This document shows positions 40,481 through 55,694 of a stretch of DNA of 64,000 nucleotides, piece after piece; the stretch's first letter is position 1; the number at the start of each line of letters is the position of its first letter. The notes under the pieces are model-generated. The model was given only the letters and a program-made list of their open reading frames with translations. It was not told the origin of the DNA and made no database searches. The translations under genes and the position numbers were made by a program. The DNA comes from Prosapia bicincta. Taxonomy: Eukaryota > Arthropoda > Insecta > Hemiptera > Cercopidae. The DNA lies in the NCBI GenBank assembly GCA_036971475.1, contig JBAIZL010000008.1:10689395-10753394 (forward strand), written 5' to 3'.

Positions 40481-43440
40481 ATCGTAATTACCATCAAATT
40501 GCTCCAAAAAAATTGCATGAATTATAGTTCATGGATTTAGCGATTTCTACAAAAAATGGATTTCTCATTTAAAAGGCATAATAAACGCAGAATCGACCAT
40601 AGATTCGCATTGTGCACTTAGAATTGATCTATAATAAGTATTATAGGAGCTATCGTAATTACCATCAAATTGCTCCAAAAAAAAATGCATGAATTATAGT
40701 TCATGGATTTTGCGATTTCTACAAAAAATGGATTTCTCATTTAAAAGGCATAATAAACGCAGAATCGACCATAGATTCGCATTGTGCACTTAGAATTGAT
40801 CTATAATAAGTATTATAGGAGCTATCGCAATTGTCATATATTTGCTCTAAAAAAAATGCATGAATTATAGTTCATGGATTTTGCGATTTCTACAAAAAAT
40901 GGATTTCTCATTTAAAAGGCATAATAAACGCAGAATCGACCATAGATTCGCATTGTGCACTTAGAATTGATCTATAATAAGTATTATAGGAGCTATCGCA
41001 ATTGTCATATATTTTCTCTAAAAAAATGCATGATTTTAGTTCATGGATTTTGCGATTTCTACAAAAAATTGATTTCTCATTTAAAAGGCATAAAAAACGC
41101 AGAATCGACCATAGATTCGCATTGTGCACTTAGAATTGATCTATAATAAGTATTATAGGAGCTATCGCAATTGTCATATATTTGCTCTAAAAAAAATGCA
41201 TGAATTATAGTTCATGGATTTTGCGATTTCTACAAAAAATGGATTTCTCATTTAAAAGGCATAATAAACGCAGAATCGACCATAAATTCGCATTGTGCAC
41301 TTAGAATTGATCTATAATAAGTATTATAGGAGCTATCGCAATTGTCATATATTTGCTCTAAAAAAAATGCATGAATTATAGTTCATGGATTTTGCGATTT
41401 CTACAAAAAATGGATTTCTCATTTAAAAGGCATAATAAACGCAGAATCGACCATAGATTCGCATTGTGCACTTAGAAATGATCTATAATAAGTATTATAG
41501 GAGCTATCGCAATTGTCATATATTTGCTCTAAAAAAAATGCATGAATTATAGTTCATGGATTTTGCGATTTCTACAAAAAATGGATTTCTCATTTAAAAG
41601 GCATAATAAACACAGAATCGACCATAGATTCGCATTGTGCACTTAGAATTGATCTATAATAAGTATTATAGGAGCTATCGCAATTGTCATATATTTGCTC
41701 TAAAAAAAAGCATGAATTATAGTTCATGGATTTTGCGATTTCTACAAAAAATGGATTTCTCATTTAAAAGGCATAATAAACGCAGAATCGACCATAGATT
41801 CGCATTGTGCACTTAGAATTGATCTATAATAAGTATTATAGGAGCTATCGCAATTGTCATATATTTGCTCTAAAAAAATGCATGAATTATAGTTCATGGA
41901 TTTTGCGATTTCTACAAAAAATGGATTTCTCATTTAAAAGGCATAATAAACGCTGAATCGACCATAGATTCGCATTGTGCACTTAGAATTGATCTATTAT
42001 AAGTATTATAGGAGCTATCGTAATTGTCATATATTTGCTCTAAAAAAAATGCATGAATTATAGTTCATGGATTTTGCGATTTCTACAAAAAATGGATTTC
42101 TCATTTAAAAGGCATAATAAACGCAGAATCGACCATAGATTCGCATTGTGCACTTAGAAATGATCTATAATAAGTATTATAGGAGCTATCGCAATTGTCA
42201 TATATTTGCTCTAAAAAAAATGCATGAATTATAGTTCATGGATTTTGCGATTCCTACAAAAAATGGATTTCTCATTTAAAAGGCATAATAAACGCAGAAT
42301 CGACCATAGATTCGCATTGTGCACTTAGAAATGATCTATAATAAGTATTATAGGAGCTATCGCAATTGTCATATATTTGCTCTAAAAAAAATGCATGAAT
42401 TATAGTTCATGGATTTTGCGATTTCTAAAAAAATGGATTTCTCATTTAAAAGGCATAATAAACGCAGAATCGACCATAGATTCGCATTGTGCACTTAGAA
42501 TTGATCTATAATAAGTATTATAGGAGCTATCGCAATTGTCATATATTTGCTCTAAAAAAAATGCATGAAATATAGTTCATGGATTTTGCGATTTCTACAA
42601 AAAATGGATTTCTCATTTAAAAGGCATAATAAACACAGAATCGACCATAGATTCGCATTGTGCACTTAGAATTGATCTATAATAAGTATTATAGGAGCTA
42701 TCGCAATTGTCATATATTTGCTCTAAAAAAAATGCATGAATTATAGTTCATGGATTTTGCGATTTCTACAAAAAATGGATTTCTCATTTAAAAGGCATAA
42801 TAAACGCAGAATCGACCATAGATTCGCATTGTGCACTTAGAAATGATCTATAATAAGTATTATAGGAGCTATCGCAATTGTCATATATTTGCTCTAAAAA
42901 AAATGCATGAATTATAGTTCATGGATTTTGCGATTTCTACAAAAAATGGATTTCTCATTTAAAAGGCATAATAAACGCAGAATCGACCATAGATTCGCAT
43001 TGTGCACTTAGAATTGATCTATAATAAGTATTATAGGAGCTATCGTAATTACCATCAAATTGCTCCAAAAAAATTGCATGAATTATAGTTCATGGATTTA
43101 GCGATTTCTACAAAAAATGGATTTCTCATTTAAAAGGCATAATAAACGCAGAATCGACCATAGATTCGCATTGTGCACTTAGAATTGATCTATAATAAGT
43201 ATTATAGGAGCTATCGTAATTACCATCAAATTGCTCCAAAAAAAAATGCATGAATTATAGTTCATGGATTTTGCGATTTCTACAAAAAATGGATTTCTCA
43301 TTTAAAAGGCATAATAAACGCAGAATCGACCATAGATTCGCATTGTGCACTTAGAATTGATCTATAATAAGTATTATAGGAGCTATCGCAATTGTCATAT
43401 ATTTGCTCTAAAAAAAATGCATGAATTATAGTTCATGGAT
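38300..43440 (+). repeat. 15-monomer tandem duplication, period 2561 bp
   Basis: Overlaps the 20-monomer block and extends it. AAAAAATTGA (38502/41063), CATAAATTCG (38720/41281), the AAAAGCATG junction (39136/41697), GAAATATAG (40006/42567), the type-C doublet (40484 and 40656 / 43045 and 43217) and GGATTTAGCG (40531/43092) all repeat at 2561. The left break lies between 38.13 and 38.5 kb, since AACTATTATAG at 38076 has no partner. The right break is at about 43.44 kb, where ATTCCT appears. Small differences between copies, such as CTATTATAAG at 41994 and one A fewer near 41021, show they are not identical. Confidence 0.88.
40484..40690 (+). repeat. Type-C doublet with GGATTTAGCG
   Basis: Two successive type-C junctions (40484 and 40656) flank a monomer with GGATTTAGCG in place of GGATTTTGCG. 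The same arrangement is seen at 43045/43217, 44241/44412, 46466/46638 and 48003/48175, and a single type-C junction followed by GGATTTAGCG is at 50057/50102. It acts as a three-monomer module of the 40-50 kb region. Confidence 0.8.
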
Positions 43441-44750
43441 TTTGCGATTCCTACAAAAAATGGATTTCTCATTTAAAAGGCATAATAAACGCAGAATCGA
43501 CCATAGATTCGCATTGTGCACTTAGAAATGATCTATAATAAGTATTATAGGAGCTATCGCAATTGTCATATATTTGCTCTAAAAAAAATGCATGAATTAT
43601 AGTTCATGGATTTTGCGATTTCTAAAAAAATGGATTTCTCATTTAAAAGGCATAATAAACGCAGAATCGACCATAGATTCGCATTGTGCACTTAGAATTG
43701 ATATATAATAAGTATTATAGGAGCTATCGCAATTGTCATATATTTGCTCTAAAAAAAATGCATGAATTATAGTTCATGGATTTTGCGATTTCTACAAAAA
43801 ATGGATTTCTCATTTAAAAGGCATAATAAACACAGAATCGACCATAGATTCGCATTGTGCACTTAGAATTGATCTATAATAAGTATTATAGGAGCTATCG
43901 CAAATGTCATATATTTGCTCTAAAAAAAATGCATGAATTATAGTTCATGGATTTTGCGATTTCTACAAAAAATGGATTTCTCATTTAAAAGGCATAATAA
44001 ACGCAGAATCGACCATAGATTCGCATTGTGCACTTAGAAATGATCTATAATAAGTATTATAGGAGCTATCGCAATTGTCATATATTTGCTCTAAAAAAAA
44101 TGCATGAATTATAGTTCATGGATTTTGCGATTTCTAAAAAAATGGATTTCTCATTTAAAAGGCATAATAAACACAGAATCGACCATAGATTCGCATTGTG
44201 CACTTAGAATTGATCTATAATAAGTATTATAGGAGCTATCGTAATTACCATCAAATTGCTCCAAAAAAAATGCATGAATTATAGTTCATGGATTTAGCGA
44301 TTTCTACAAAAAATGGATTTCTCATTTAAAAGGCATAATAAACGCAGAATCGACCATAGATTCGCATTGTGCACTTAGAATTGATCTATAATAAGTATTA
44401 TAGGAGCTATCGTAATTACCATCAAATTGCTCCAAAAAAAATGCATGAATTATAGTTCATGGATTTAGCGATTTCTACAAAAAATGGATTTCTCATTTAA
44501 AAGGCATAATAAACGCAGAATCGACCATAGATTCGCATTGTGCACTTAGAATTGATCTATAATAAGTATTATAGGAGCTATCGCAATTGTCATATATTTT
44601 CTCTAAAAAAAATGCATGAATTATAGTTCATGGATTTTGCGATTTCTACAAAAAATGGATTTCTCATTTAAAAGGCATAATAAACGCAGAATCGACCATA
44701 GATTCGCATTGTGCACTTAGAATTGATCTATAATAAGTATTATAGGAGCT

Positions 44751-45960
44751 ATCGTATATACCATCAAATTGCTCCAAAAAAAAATGCATGAATTATAGTT
44801 CATGGATTTTGCGATTTCTACAAAAAATGGATTTCTCATTTAAAAGGCATAATAAACGCAGAATCGACCATAGATTCGCATTGTGCACTTAGAATTGATC
44901 TATAATAAGTATTATAGGAGCTATCGCAATTGTCATATATTTGCTCTAAAAAAAATGCATGAATTATAGTTCATGGATTTTGCGATTTCTACAAAAAATG
45001 GATTTCTCATTTAAAAGGCATAATAAACGCAGAATCGACCATAGATTCGCATTGTGCACTTAGAATTGATCTATAATAAGTATTATAGGAGCTATCGCAA
45101 TTGTCATATATTTGCTCTAAAAAAAATGCATGAATTATAGTTCATGGATTTTGCGATTTCTACAAAAAATGGATTTCTCATTTAAAAGGCATAATAAACG
45201 CAGAATCGACCATAGATTCGCATTGTGCACTTAGAATTGATCTATAATAAGTATTATAGGAGCTATCGCAATTGTCATATATTTGCTCTAAAAAAAATGC
45301 ATGAATTATAGTTCATGGATTTTGCGATTTCTACAAAAAATGGATTTCTCATTTAAAAGGCATAATAAACGCAGAATCGACCATAGATTCGCATTGTGCA
45401 CTTAGAAATGATCTATAATAAGTATTATAGGAGCTATCGCAATTGTCATATATTTGCTCTAAAAAAAATGCATGAATTATAGTTCATGGATTTTGCGATT
45501 TCTACAAAAAATGGATTTCTCATTTAAAAGGCATAATAAACGCAGAATCGACCATAGATTCGCATTGTGCACTTAGAAATGATCTATAATAAGTATTATA
45601 GGAGCTATCGCAATTGTCATATATTTGCTCTAAAAAAAATGCATGAATTATAGTTCATGGATTTTGCGATTTCTACAAAAAATGGATTTCTCATTTAAAA
45701 GGCATAATAAACGCAGAATCGACCATAGATTCGCATTGTGCACTTAGAATTGATCTATAATAAGTATTATAGGAGCTATCGCAATTGTCATATATTTGCT
45801 CTAAAAAAAATGCATGAATTATAGTTCATGGATTTTGCGATTTCTACAAAAAATGGATTTCTCATTTAAAAGGCATAATAAACGCAGAATCGACCATAGA
45901 TTCGCATTGTGCACTTAGAAATGATCTATAATAAGTATTATAGGAGCTATCGCAATTGTC
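44751..45960 (+). repeat. ATCGTATATACC block, first of three copies
   Basis: A modified type-C junction, TCGTATATACC in place of TCGTAATTACC, occurs only at 44751, 51761 and 55695. At 44751 it is followed by monomers in the order AATTG, AATTG, AATTG, AAATG, AAATG, AATTG, AAATG (state of position 112). The 55695 copy has the same order at exactly 64 monomers' distance (10944 bases). The 51761 copy has one AATTG monomer fewer. The three therefore descend from one block of at least seven monomers. Confidence 0.7.
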
Positions 45961-48900
45961 ATATATTTGCTCTAAAAAAAATGCATGAATTATAGTTCAT
46001 GGATTTTGCGATTCCTACAAAAAATGGATTTCTCATTTAAAAGGCATAATAAACGCAGAATCGACCATAGATTCGCATTGTGCACTTAGAAATGATCTAT
46101 AATAAGTATTATAGGAGCTATCGCAATTGTCATATATTTGCTCTAAAAAAAATGCATGAATTATAGTTCATGGATTTTGCGATTTCTACAAAAAATGGAT
46201 TTCTCATTTAAAAGGCATAATAAACACAGAATCGACCATAGATTCGCATTGTGCACTTAGAATTGATCTATAATAAGTATTATAGGAGCTATCGCAATTG
46301 TCATATATTTGCTCTAAAAAAAATGCATGAATTATAGTTCATGGATTTTGCGATTTCTACAAAAAATGGATTTCTCATTTAAAAGGCATAATAAACGCAG
46401 AATCGACCATAGATTCGCATTGTGCACTTAGAATTGATCTATAATAAGTATTATAGGAGCTATCGTAATTACCATCAAATTGCTCCAAAAAAAATGCATG
46501 AATTATAGTTCATGGATTTAGCGATTTCTACAAAAAATTGATTTCTCATTTAAAAGGCATAATAAACGCAGAATCGACCATAGATTCGCATTGTGCACTT
46601 AGAATTGATCTATAATAAGTATTATAGGAGCTATCGTAATTACCATCAAATTGCTCCAAAAAAAAATGCATGAATTATAGTTCATGGATTTTGCGATTTC
46701 TACAAAAAATGGATTTCTCATTTAAAAGGCATAATAAACGCAGAATCGACCATAGATTCGCATTGTGCACTTAGAATTGATCTATAATAAGTATTATAGG
46801 AGCTATCGCAATTGTCATATATTTGCTCTAAAAAAAATGCATGAATTATAGTTCGTGGATTTTGCGATTTCTACAAAAAATGGATTTCTCATTTAAAAGG
46901 CATAATAAACGCAGAATCGACCATAGATTCGCATTGTGCACTTAGAAATGATCTATAATAAGTATTATAGGAGCTATCGCAATTGTCATATATTTGCTCT
47001 AAAAAAAATGCATGAATTATAGTTCATGGATTTTGCGATTTCTAAAAAAAATGGATTTCTCATTTAAAAGGCATAATAAACGCAGAATCGACCATAGATT
47101 CGCATTGTGCACTTAGAATTGATCTATAATAAGTATTATAGGAGCTATCGCAATGTCATATATTTGCTCTAAAAAAAATGCATGAATTATAGTTCATGGA
47201 TTTTGCGATTTCTACAAAAAATGGATTTCTCATTTAAAAGGCATAATAAACGCAGAATCGACCATAGATTCGCATTGTGCACTTAGAAATGATCTATAAT
47301 AAGTATTATAGGAGCTATCGCAATTGTCATATATTTGCTCTAAAAAAAATGCATGAATTATAGTTCATGGATTTTGCGATTTCTACAAAAAATGGATTTC
47401 TCATTTAAAAGGCATAATAAACGCAGAATCGACCATAGATTCGCATTGTGCACTTAGAATTGATATATAATAAGTATTATAGGAGCTATCGCAATTGTCA
47501 TATATTTGCTCTAAAAAAAATGCATGAATTATAGTTCATGGATTTTGCGATTTCTACAAAAAATGGATTTCTCATTTAAAAGGCATAATAAACACAGAAT
47601 CGACCATAGATTCGCATTGTGCACTTAGAATTGATCTATAATAAGTATTATAGGAGCTATCGCAATTGTCATATATTTGCTCTAAAAAAAATGCATGAAT
47701 TATAGTTCATGGATTTTGCGATTTCTACAAAAAATGGATTTCTCATTTAAAAGGCATAATAAACGCAGAATCGACCATAGATTCGCATTGTGCACTTAGA
47801 AATGATCTATAATAAGTATTATAGGAGCTATCGCAATTGTCATATATTTGCTCTAAAAAAATTGCATGAATTATAGTTCATGGATTTTGCGATTTCTACA
47901 AAAAATGGATTTCTCATTTAAAAGGCATAATAAACGCAGAATCGACCATAGATTCGCATTGTGAACTTAGAATTGATCTATAATAAGTATTATAGGAGCT
48001 ATCGTAATTACCATCAAATTGCTCCAAAAAAAATGCATGAATTATAGTTCATGGATTTAGCGATTTCTACAAAAAATGGATTTCTCATTTAAAAGGCATA
48101 ATAAACGCAGAATCGACCATAGATTCGCATTGTGCACTTAGAATTGATCTATAATAAGTATTATAGGAGCTATCGTAATTACCATCAAATTGCTCCAAAA
48201 AAAATGCATGAATTATAGTTCATGGATTTTGCGATTTCTACAAAAAATGGATTTCTCATTTAAAAGGCATAATAAACGCAGAATCGACCATAGATTCGCA
48301 TTGTGCACTTAGAATTGATCTATAATAAGTATTATAGGAGCTATCGCAATTGTCATATATTTGCTCTAAAAAAAATGCATGAATTATAGTTCATGGATTT
48401 TGCGATTTCTACAAAAAATGGATTTCTCATTTAAAAGGCATAATAAACGCAGAATCGACCATAGATTCGCATTGTGCACTTAGAAATGATCTATAATAAG
48501 TATTATAGGAGCTATCGCAATTGTCATATATTTGCTCTAAAAAAAATGCATGAATTATAGTTCATGGATTTTGCGATTTCTACAAAAAATGGATTTCCCA
48601 TTTAAAAGGCATAATAAACGCAGAATCGACCATAGATTCGCATTGTGCACTTAGAAATGATCTATAATAAGTATTATAGGAGCTATCGCAATTGTCATAT
48701 ATTTGCTCTAAAAAAAATGCATGAATTATAGTTCATGGATTTTGCGATTTCTACAAAAAATGGATTTCTCATTTAAAAGGCATAATAAACGCAGAATCGA
48801 CCATAGATTCGCATTGTGCACTTAGAATTGATCTATAATAAGTATTATAGGAGCTATCGCAATTGTCATATATTTGCTCTAAAAAAAATGCATGAATTAT

Positions 48901-51760
48901 AGTTCATGGATTTTGCGATTTCTACAAAAAATGGATTTCTCATTTAAAAGGCATAATAAACGCAGAATCGACCATAGATTCGCATTGTGCACTTAGAATT
49001 GATCTATAATAAGTATTATAGGAGCTATCGTAATTACCATCAAATTGCTCCAAAAAAAAATGCATGAATTATAGTTCATGGATTTTGCGATTTCTACAAA
49101 AAATGGATTTCTCATTTAAAAGGCATAATAAACGCAGAATCGACCATAGATTCGCATTGTGCACTTAGAATTGATATATAATAAGTATTATAGGAGCTAT
49201 CGCAATTGTCATATATTTGCTCTAAAAAAAATGCATGAATTATAGTTCATGGATTTTGCGATTTCTACAAAAAATGGATTTCTCATTTAAAAGGCATAAT
49301 AAACGCAGAATCGACCATAGATTCGCATTGTGCACTTAGAAATGATCTATAATAAGTATTATAGGAGCTATCGCAATTGTCATATATTTGCTCTAAAAAA
49401 AATGCATGAATTATAGTTCATGGATTTTGCGATTTCTACAAAAAATGGATTTCTCATTTAAAAGGCATAATAAACGCAGAATCGACCATAGATTTGCATT
49501 GTGCACTTAGAATTGATCTATAATAAGTATTATAGGAGCTATCGCAATTGTCATATATTTTCTCTAAAAAAATGCATGATTTTAGTTCATGGATTTTGCG
49601 ATTTCTACAAAAAATGGATTTCTCATTTAAAAGGCATAATAAACGCAGAATCGACCATAGATTCGCATTGTGCACTTAGAATTGATCTATAATAAGTATT
49701 ATAGGAGCTATCACAATTGTCATATATTTGCTCTAAAAAAAATGCATGAATTATAGTTCATGGATTTTGCGATTTCTACAAAAAATGGATTTCTCATTTA
49801 AAAGGCATAATAAACGCAGAATCGACCATTGATTCGCATTGTGCACTTAGAATTGATCTATAATAAGTATTATAGGAGCTATCGCAATTGTCATATATTT
49901 GCTCTAAAAAAAATGAATGAATTATAGTTCATGGATTTTGCGATTTCTACAAAAAATGGATTTCTCATTTAAAAGGCATAATAAACGCAGAATCGACCAT
50001 AGATTCGCATTGTGCACTTAGAATTGATCTATAATAAGTATTATAGGAGCTATCGTAATTACCATCAAATTGCTCCAAAAAAAATGCATGAATTATAGTT
50101 CATGGATTTAGCGATTTCTACAAAAAATGGATTTCTCATTTAAAAGGCATAATAAACGCAGAATCGACCATAGATTCGCATTGTGCACTTAGAAATGATC
50201 TATAATAAGTATTATAGGAGCTATCGCAATTGTCATATATTTGCTCTAAAAAAAATGCATGAATTATAGTTCATGGATTTTGCGATTTCTACAAAAAATG
50301 GATTTCTCATTTAAAAGGCATAATAAACGCAGAATCGACCATAGATTCGCATTGTGCACTTAGAATTGATCTATAATAAGTATTATATTAGCTATCGCAA
50401 TTGTCATATATTTTCTCTAAAAAAATGCATGATTTTAGTTCATGGATTTTGCGATTTCTACAAAAAATGGATTTCTCATTTAAAAGGCATAATAAACGCA
50501 GAATCGACCATAGATTCGCATTGTGCACTTAGAATTGATCTATAATAAGTATTATAGGAGCTATCGCAATTGTCATATATTTGCTCTAAAAAAAATGCAT
50601 GAATTATAGTTCATGGATTTTGCGATTTCTACAAAAAATGGATTTCTCATTTAAAAGGCATAATAAACGCAGAATCGACCATTGATTCGCATTGTGCACT
50701 TAGAATTGATCTATAATAAGTATTATAGGAGCTATCGCAATTGTCATATATTTGCTCTAAAAAAAATGAATGAATTATAGTTCATGGATTTTGCGATTTC
50801 TACAAAAAATGGATTTCTCATTTAAAAGGCATAATAAACGCAGAATCGACCATAGATTCGCATTGTGCACTTAGAATTGATCTATAATAAGTATTATAGG
50901 AGCTATCGCAATTGTCATATATTTGCTCTAAAAAAAATGCATGAATTATAGTTCATGGATTTTGCGATTTCTACAAAAAATGGATTTCTCATTTAAAAGG
51001 CATAATAAACGCAGAATCGACCATAGATTCGCATTGTGCACTTAGAATTGATCTATAATAAGTATTATAGGAGCTATCGTAATTACCATCAAATTGCTCC
51101 AAAAAAAAATGCATGAATTATAGTTCATGGATTTTGCGATTTCTACAAAAAATGGATTTCTCATTTAAAAGGCATAATAAACGCAGAATCGACCATAGAT
51201 TCGCATTGTGCACTTAGAATTGATCTATAATAAGTATTATAGGAGCTATCGCAATTGTCATATATTTGCTCTAAAAAAAATGCATGAATTATAGTTCATG
51301 GATTTTGCGATTCCTACAAAAAATGGATTTCTCATTTAAAAGGCATAATAAACGCAGAATCGACCATAGATTCGCATTGTGCACTTAGAAATGATCTATA
51401 ATAAGTATTATAGGAGCTATCGCAATTGTCATATATTTGCTCTAAAAAAAATGCATGAATTATAGTTCATGGATTTTGCGATTTCTAAAAAAAATGGATT
51501 TCTCATTTAAAAGGCATAATAAACGCAGAATCGACCATAGATTCGCATTGTGCACTTAGAATTGATCTATAATAAGTATTATAGGAGCTATCGCAATTGT
51601 CATATATTTGCTCTAAAAAAAATGCATGAATTATAGTTCATGGATTTTGCGATTTCTACAAAAATTGGATTTCTCATTTAAAAGGCATAATAAACGCAGA
51701 ACCGACCATAGATTCGCATTGTGCACTTAGAATTGATCTATAATAAGTATTATAGGAGCT

Positions 51761-52830
51761 ATCGTATATACCATCAAATTGCTCCAAAAAAAAATGCATG
51801 AATTATAGTTCATGGATTTTGCGATTTCTACAAAAAATGGATTTCTCATTTAAAAGGCATAATAAACGCAGAATCGACCATAGATTCGCATTGTGCACTT
51901 AGAATTGATCTATAATAAGTATTATAGGAGCTATCGCAATTGTCATATATTTGCTCTAAAAAAAATGCATGAATTATAGTTCATGGATTTTGCGATTTCT
52001 ACAAAAAATGGATTTCTCATTTAAAAGGCATAATAAACGCAGAATCGACCATAGATTCGCATTGTGCACTTAGAATTGATCTATAATAAGTATTATAGGA
52101 GCTATCGCAATTGTCATATATTTGCTCTAAAAAAAAATGCATGAATTATAGTTCATGGATTTTGCGATTTCTACAAAAAATGGATTTCTCATTTAAAAGG
52201 CATAATAAACGCAGAATCGACCATAGATTCACATTGTGCACTTAGAAATGATCTATAATAAGTATTATAGGAGCTATCGCAATTGTCATATATTTGCTCT
52301 AAAAAAAATGCATGAATTATAGTTCATGGATTTTGCGATTTCTACAAAAAATGGATTTCTCATTTAAAAGGCATAATAAACGCAGAATCGACCATAGATT
52401 CGCATTGTGCACTTAGAAATGATCTATAATAAGTATTATAGGAGCTATCGCAATTGTCATATATTTGCTCTAAAAAAAATGCATGAATTATAGTTCATGG
52501 ATTTTGCGATTTCTACAAAAAATGGATTTCTCATTTAAAAGGCATAATAAACGCAGAATCGACCATAGATTCGCATTGTGCACTTAGAATTGATCTATAA
52601 TAAGTATTATAGGAGCTATCGCAATTGTCACATATTTGCTCTAAAAAAAATGCATGAATTATAGTTCATGGATTTTGCGATTTCTACAAAAAATGGATTT
52701 CTCATTTAAAAGGCATAATAAACGCAGAATCGACCATAGATTTGCATTGTGCACTTAGAATTGATCTATAATAAGTATTATAGGAGCTATCGTAATTACC
52801 ATCAAATTGCTCCAAAAAAAAATGCATGAA
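51761..52830 (+). repeat. ATCGTATATACC block, second copy
   Basis: Same modified junction as at 44751, 7010 bases away (41 monomers). The following monomers read AATTG, AATTG, AAATG, AAATG, AATTG, AATTG, one AATTG unit fewer at the start than the 44.75 and 55.69 kb copies. Private changes are ACCGACC (51700), TTCACATT (52230) and TCACATATT (52628). Confidence 0.65.
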
Positions 52831-54639
52831 TTATAGTTCATGGATTTTGCGATTTCTACAAAAAATGGATTTCTCATTTAAAAGGCATAATAAACGCAGA
52901 CTCGACCATAGATTCGCATTGTGCACTTAGAATTGATCTATAATAAGTATTATAGGAGCTATCGCAATTGTCATATATTTGCTCTAAAAAAAATGCATGA
53001 ATTATAGTTCATGGATTTTGCGATTTCTACAAAAAATGGATTTCTCATTTAAAAGGCATAATAAACGCAGAATCGACCATAGATTCGCATTGTGCACTTA
53101 GAATTGATATATAATAAGCATTATAGGAGCTATCGCAATTGTCATATATTTGCTCTAAAAAAAATGCATGAATTATAGTTCATGGATTTTGCGATTTCTA
53201 CAAAAAATGGATTTCTCATTTAAAAGGCATAATAAACGCAGAATCGACCATAGATTCGCATTGTGCACTTAGAATTGATCTATAATAAGTATTATAGGAG
53301 CTATCGCAATTGTCATATATTTTCTAAAAAAAAAATGCATGATTTTAGTTCATGGATTTTGCGATTTCTACAAAAAATGGATTTCTCATTTAAAAGGCAT
53401 AATAAACGCAGAATCGACCATAGATTCGCATTGTGCACTTAGAATTGATCTATAATAAGTATTATAGGAGCTATCGCAATTGTCATATATTTGCTCTAAA
53501 AAAAATGCATGAATTATAGTTCATGGATTTTGCGATTTCTACAAAAAATGGATTTCTCATTTAAAAGGCATAATAAACGCAGAATCGACCATAGATTCGC
53601 ATTGTGCACTTAGAATTGATCTATAATAAGTATTATAGGAGCTATCGCAATTGTCATATATTTGCTCTAAAAAAAATGCATGAATTATAGTTCATGGATT
53701 TTGCGATTTCTACAAAAAATGGATTTCTCATTTAAAAGGCATAATAAACGCAGAATCGACCATAGATTGGCATTGTGCACTTAGAATTGATCTATAATAA
53801 GTATTATAGGAGCTATCGCAATTGTCATATATTTGCTCTAAAAAAAATGCATGAATTATAGGTCATGGATTTTGCGATTTCTACAAAAAATGGATTTCTC
53901 ATTTAAAAGGCATAATAAACGCAGAATCGACCATAGATTCGCATTGTGCACTTACAAATGATCTATAATAAGTATTATAGGAGCTATCGCAATTGTCATA
54001 TATTTGCTCTAAAAAAAATGCATGAATTATAGTTCATGGATTTTGCGATTTCTACAAAAAATGGATTTCTCATTTAAAAGGCATAATAAACACAGAATCG
54101 ACCATAGATTCGCATTGTGCACTTAGAATTGATAAATAATAAGTATTATAGGAGCTATCGCAATTGTCATATATTTGCTCTAAAAAAAATGCATGAATTA
54201 TAGTTCATGGATTTTGCGATTTCTACAAATAATGGATGTCTCATTTAAAAGGCATAATAAACGCAGAATCGACCATAGATTCGCATTGTGCACTTAGAAT
54301 TGATATATAATAAGCATTATAGGAGCTATCGCAATTGTCATATATTTGCTCTAAAAAAATGCATGAATTATAGTTCATGGATTTTGCGATTTCTACAAAA
54401 AATGGATTTCTCATTTAAAAGGCATAATAAACGCAGAATCGACCATAGATTCGCATTGTGCACTTAGAAATGATCTATAATAAGTATTATAGGAGCTATC
54501 GCAATTGTCATATATTTGCTCTAAAAAAAATGCATGAATTATAGTTCATGGATTTTGCGATTTCTACAAAAAATGGATTTCTCATTTAAAAGGCATAATA
54601 AACGCAGAATCGACCATAGATTCGCATTGTGCACTTAGA

Positions 54640-55330
54640 ATTTATCTATAATAAGTATTGTAAGATCTATCGCAATTGTCATATATTTGCTCTAAAAAAA
54701 ATGCATGAATTATAGTTCATGGATTTTGCGATTTCTACAAAAAATGGATTTCTCATTTAAAAGGCATAATAATCGCAGAATCGACCATAGATTCGCATTG
54801 TGCACTTAGAATTGATCTATAATAAGTATTATAGGAGCTATCGCAATTGTCATATATTTGCTCTAAAAAAAATGCATGAATTATAGTTCATGGATTTTGC
54901 GATTTCTACAAAAAATGGATTTCTCATTTAAAAGGCATAATAAACGCAGAATCGACCATAGATTCGCATTGTGTTCTTAGAATTGATCTATAATAAGTAT
55001 TATAGGAGCTATGGCAATTGTCATATATTTGCTCTAAAAGAAATGCATGAATTATAGTTCATGGATTTTGCGATTTCTACAAAAAATGGATTTCTCATTT
55101 AAAAGGCATAATAAACGCAGAATCGAACATAGATTCGCATTGTGCTCTTAGAATTAATCTATAATAAGTATTATAGGAGCTATGGCAATGGTCATATATT
55201 TGCTCTAAAAGAAATGCATGAATTATAGTTCATGGATTTTGCGATTTCTACAAAAAATGGATTTCTCATTTAAAAGGCATAATAAACGCAGAATCGACCA
55301 TAGATTCGCATTGTGCACTTAGAAATGATA
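54640..55330 (+). repeat. Divergent monomer patch with TCTTAG and AAAAGAAATG
   Basis: Four monomers carry several changes at once: ATTTATCTATAA and AGTATTGTAAGATC (54650-54665), AATAATCGCAG (54770), GTGTTCTTAG (54973), GTGCTCTTAG (55144), AGCTATGGCAAT (55009, 55180) and TAAAAGAAATG junctions (about 55035 and 55207). The same combination of CTCTTAG, AAAAGAAATG and AATAATCGC dominates 59.9-61.85 kb, so the two patches belong to one subfamily. Confidence 0.7.
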
Positions 55331-55694
55331 TATAATAAGTATTATAGGAGCTATCGCAATTGTCATATATTTGCTCTAAAAAAAATGCATGAATTATAGT
55401 TCATGGATTTTGCGATTTCTACAAAAAATGGATTTCTCATTTAAAAGGCATAATAAACACAGAATCGACCATAGATTCGCATTGTGCACTTAGAATTGAT
55501 CTATAATAAGTATTATAGGAGCTATCGCAATTGTCATATATTTGCTCTAAAAAAAATGCATGAATTATAGTTCATGGATTTTGCGATTTCTACAAAAAAT
55601 GGATTTCTCATTTAAAAGGCATAATAAACGCAGAATCGACCATAGATTCGCATTGTGCACTTAGAATTGATCTATAATAAGTATTATAGGAGCT

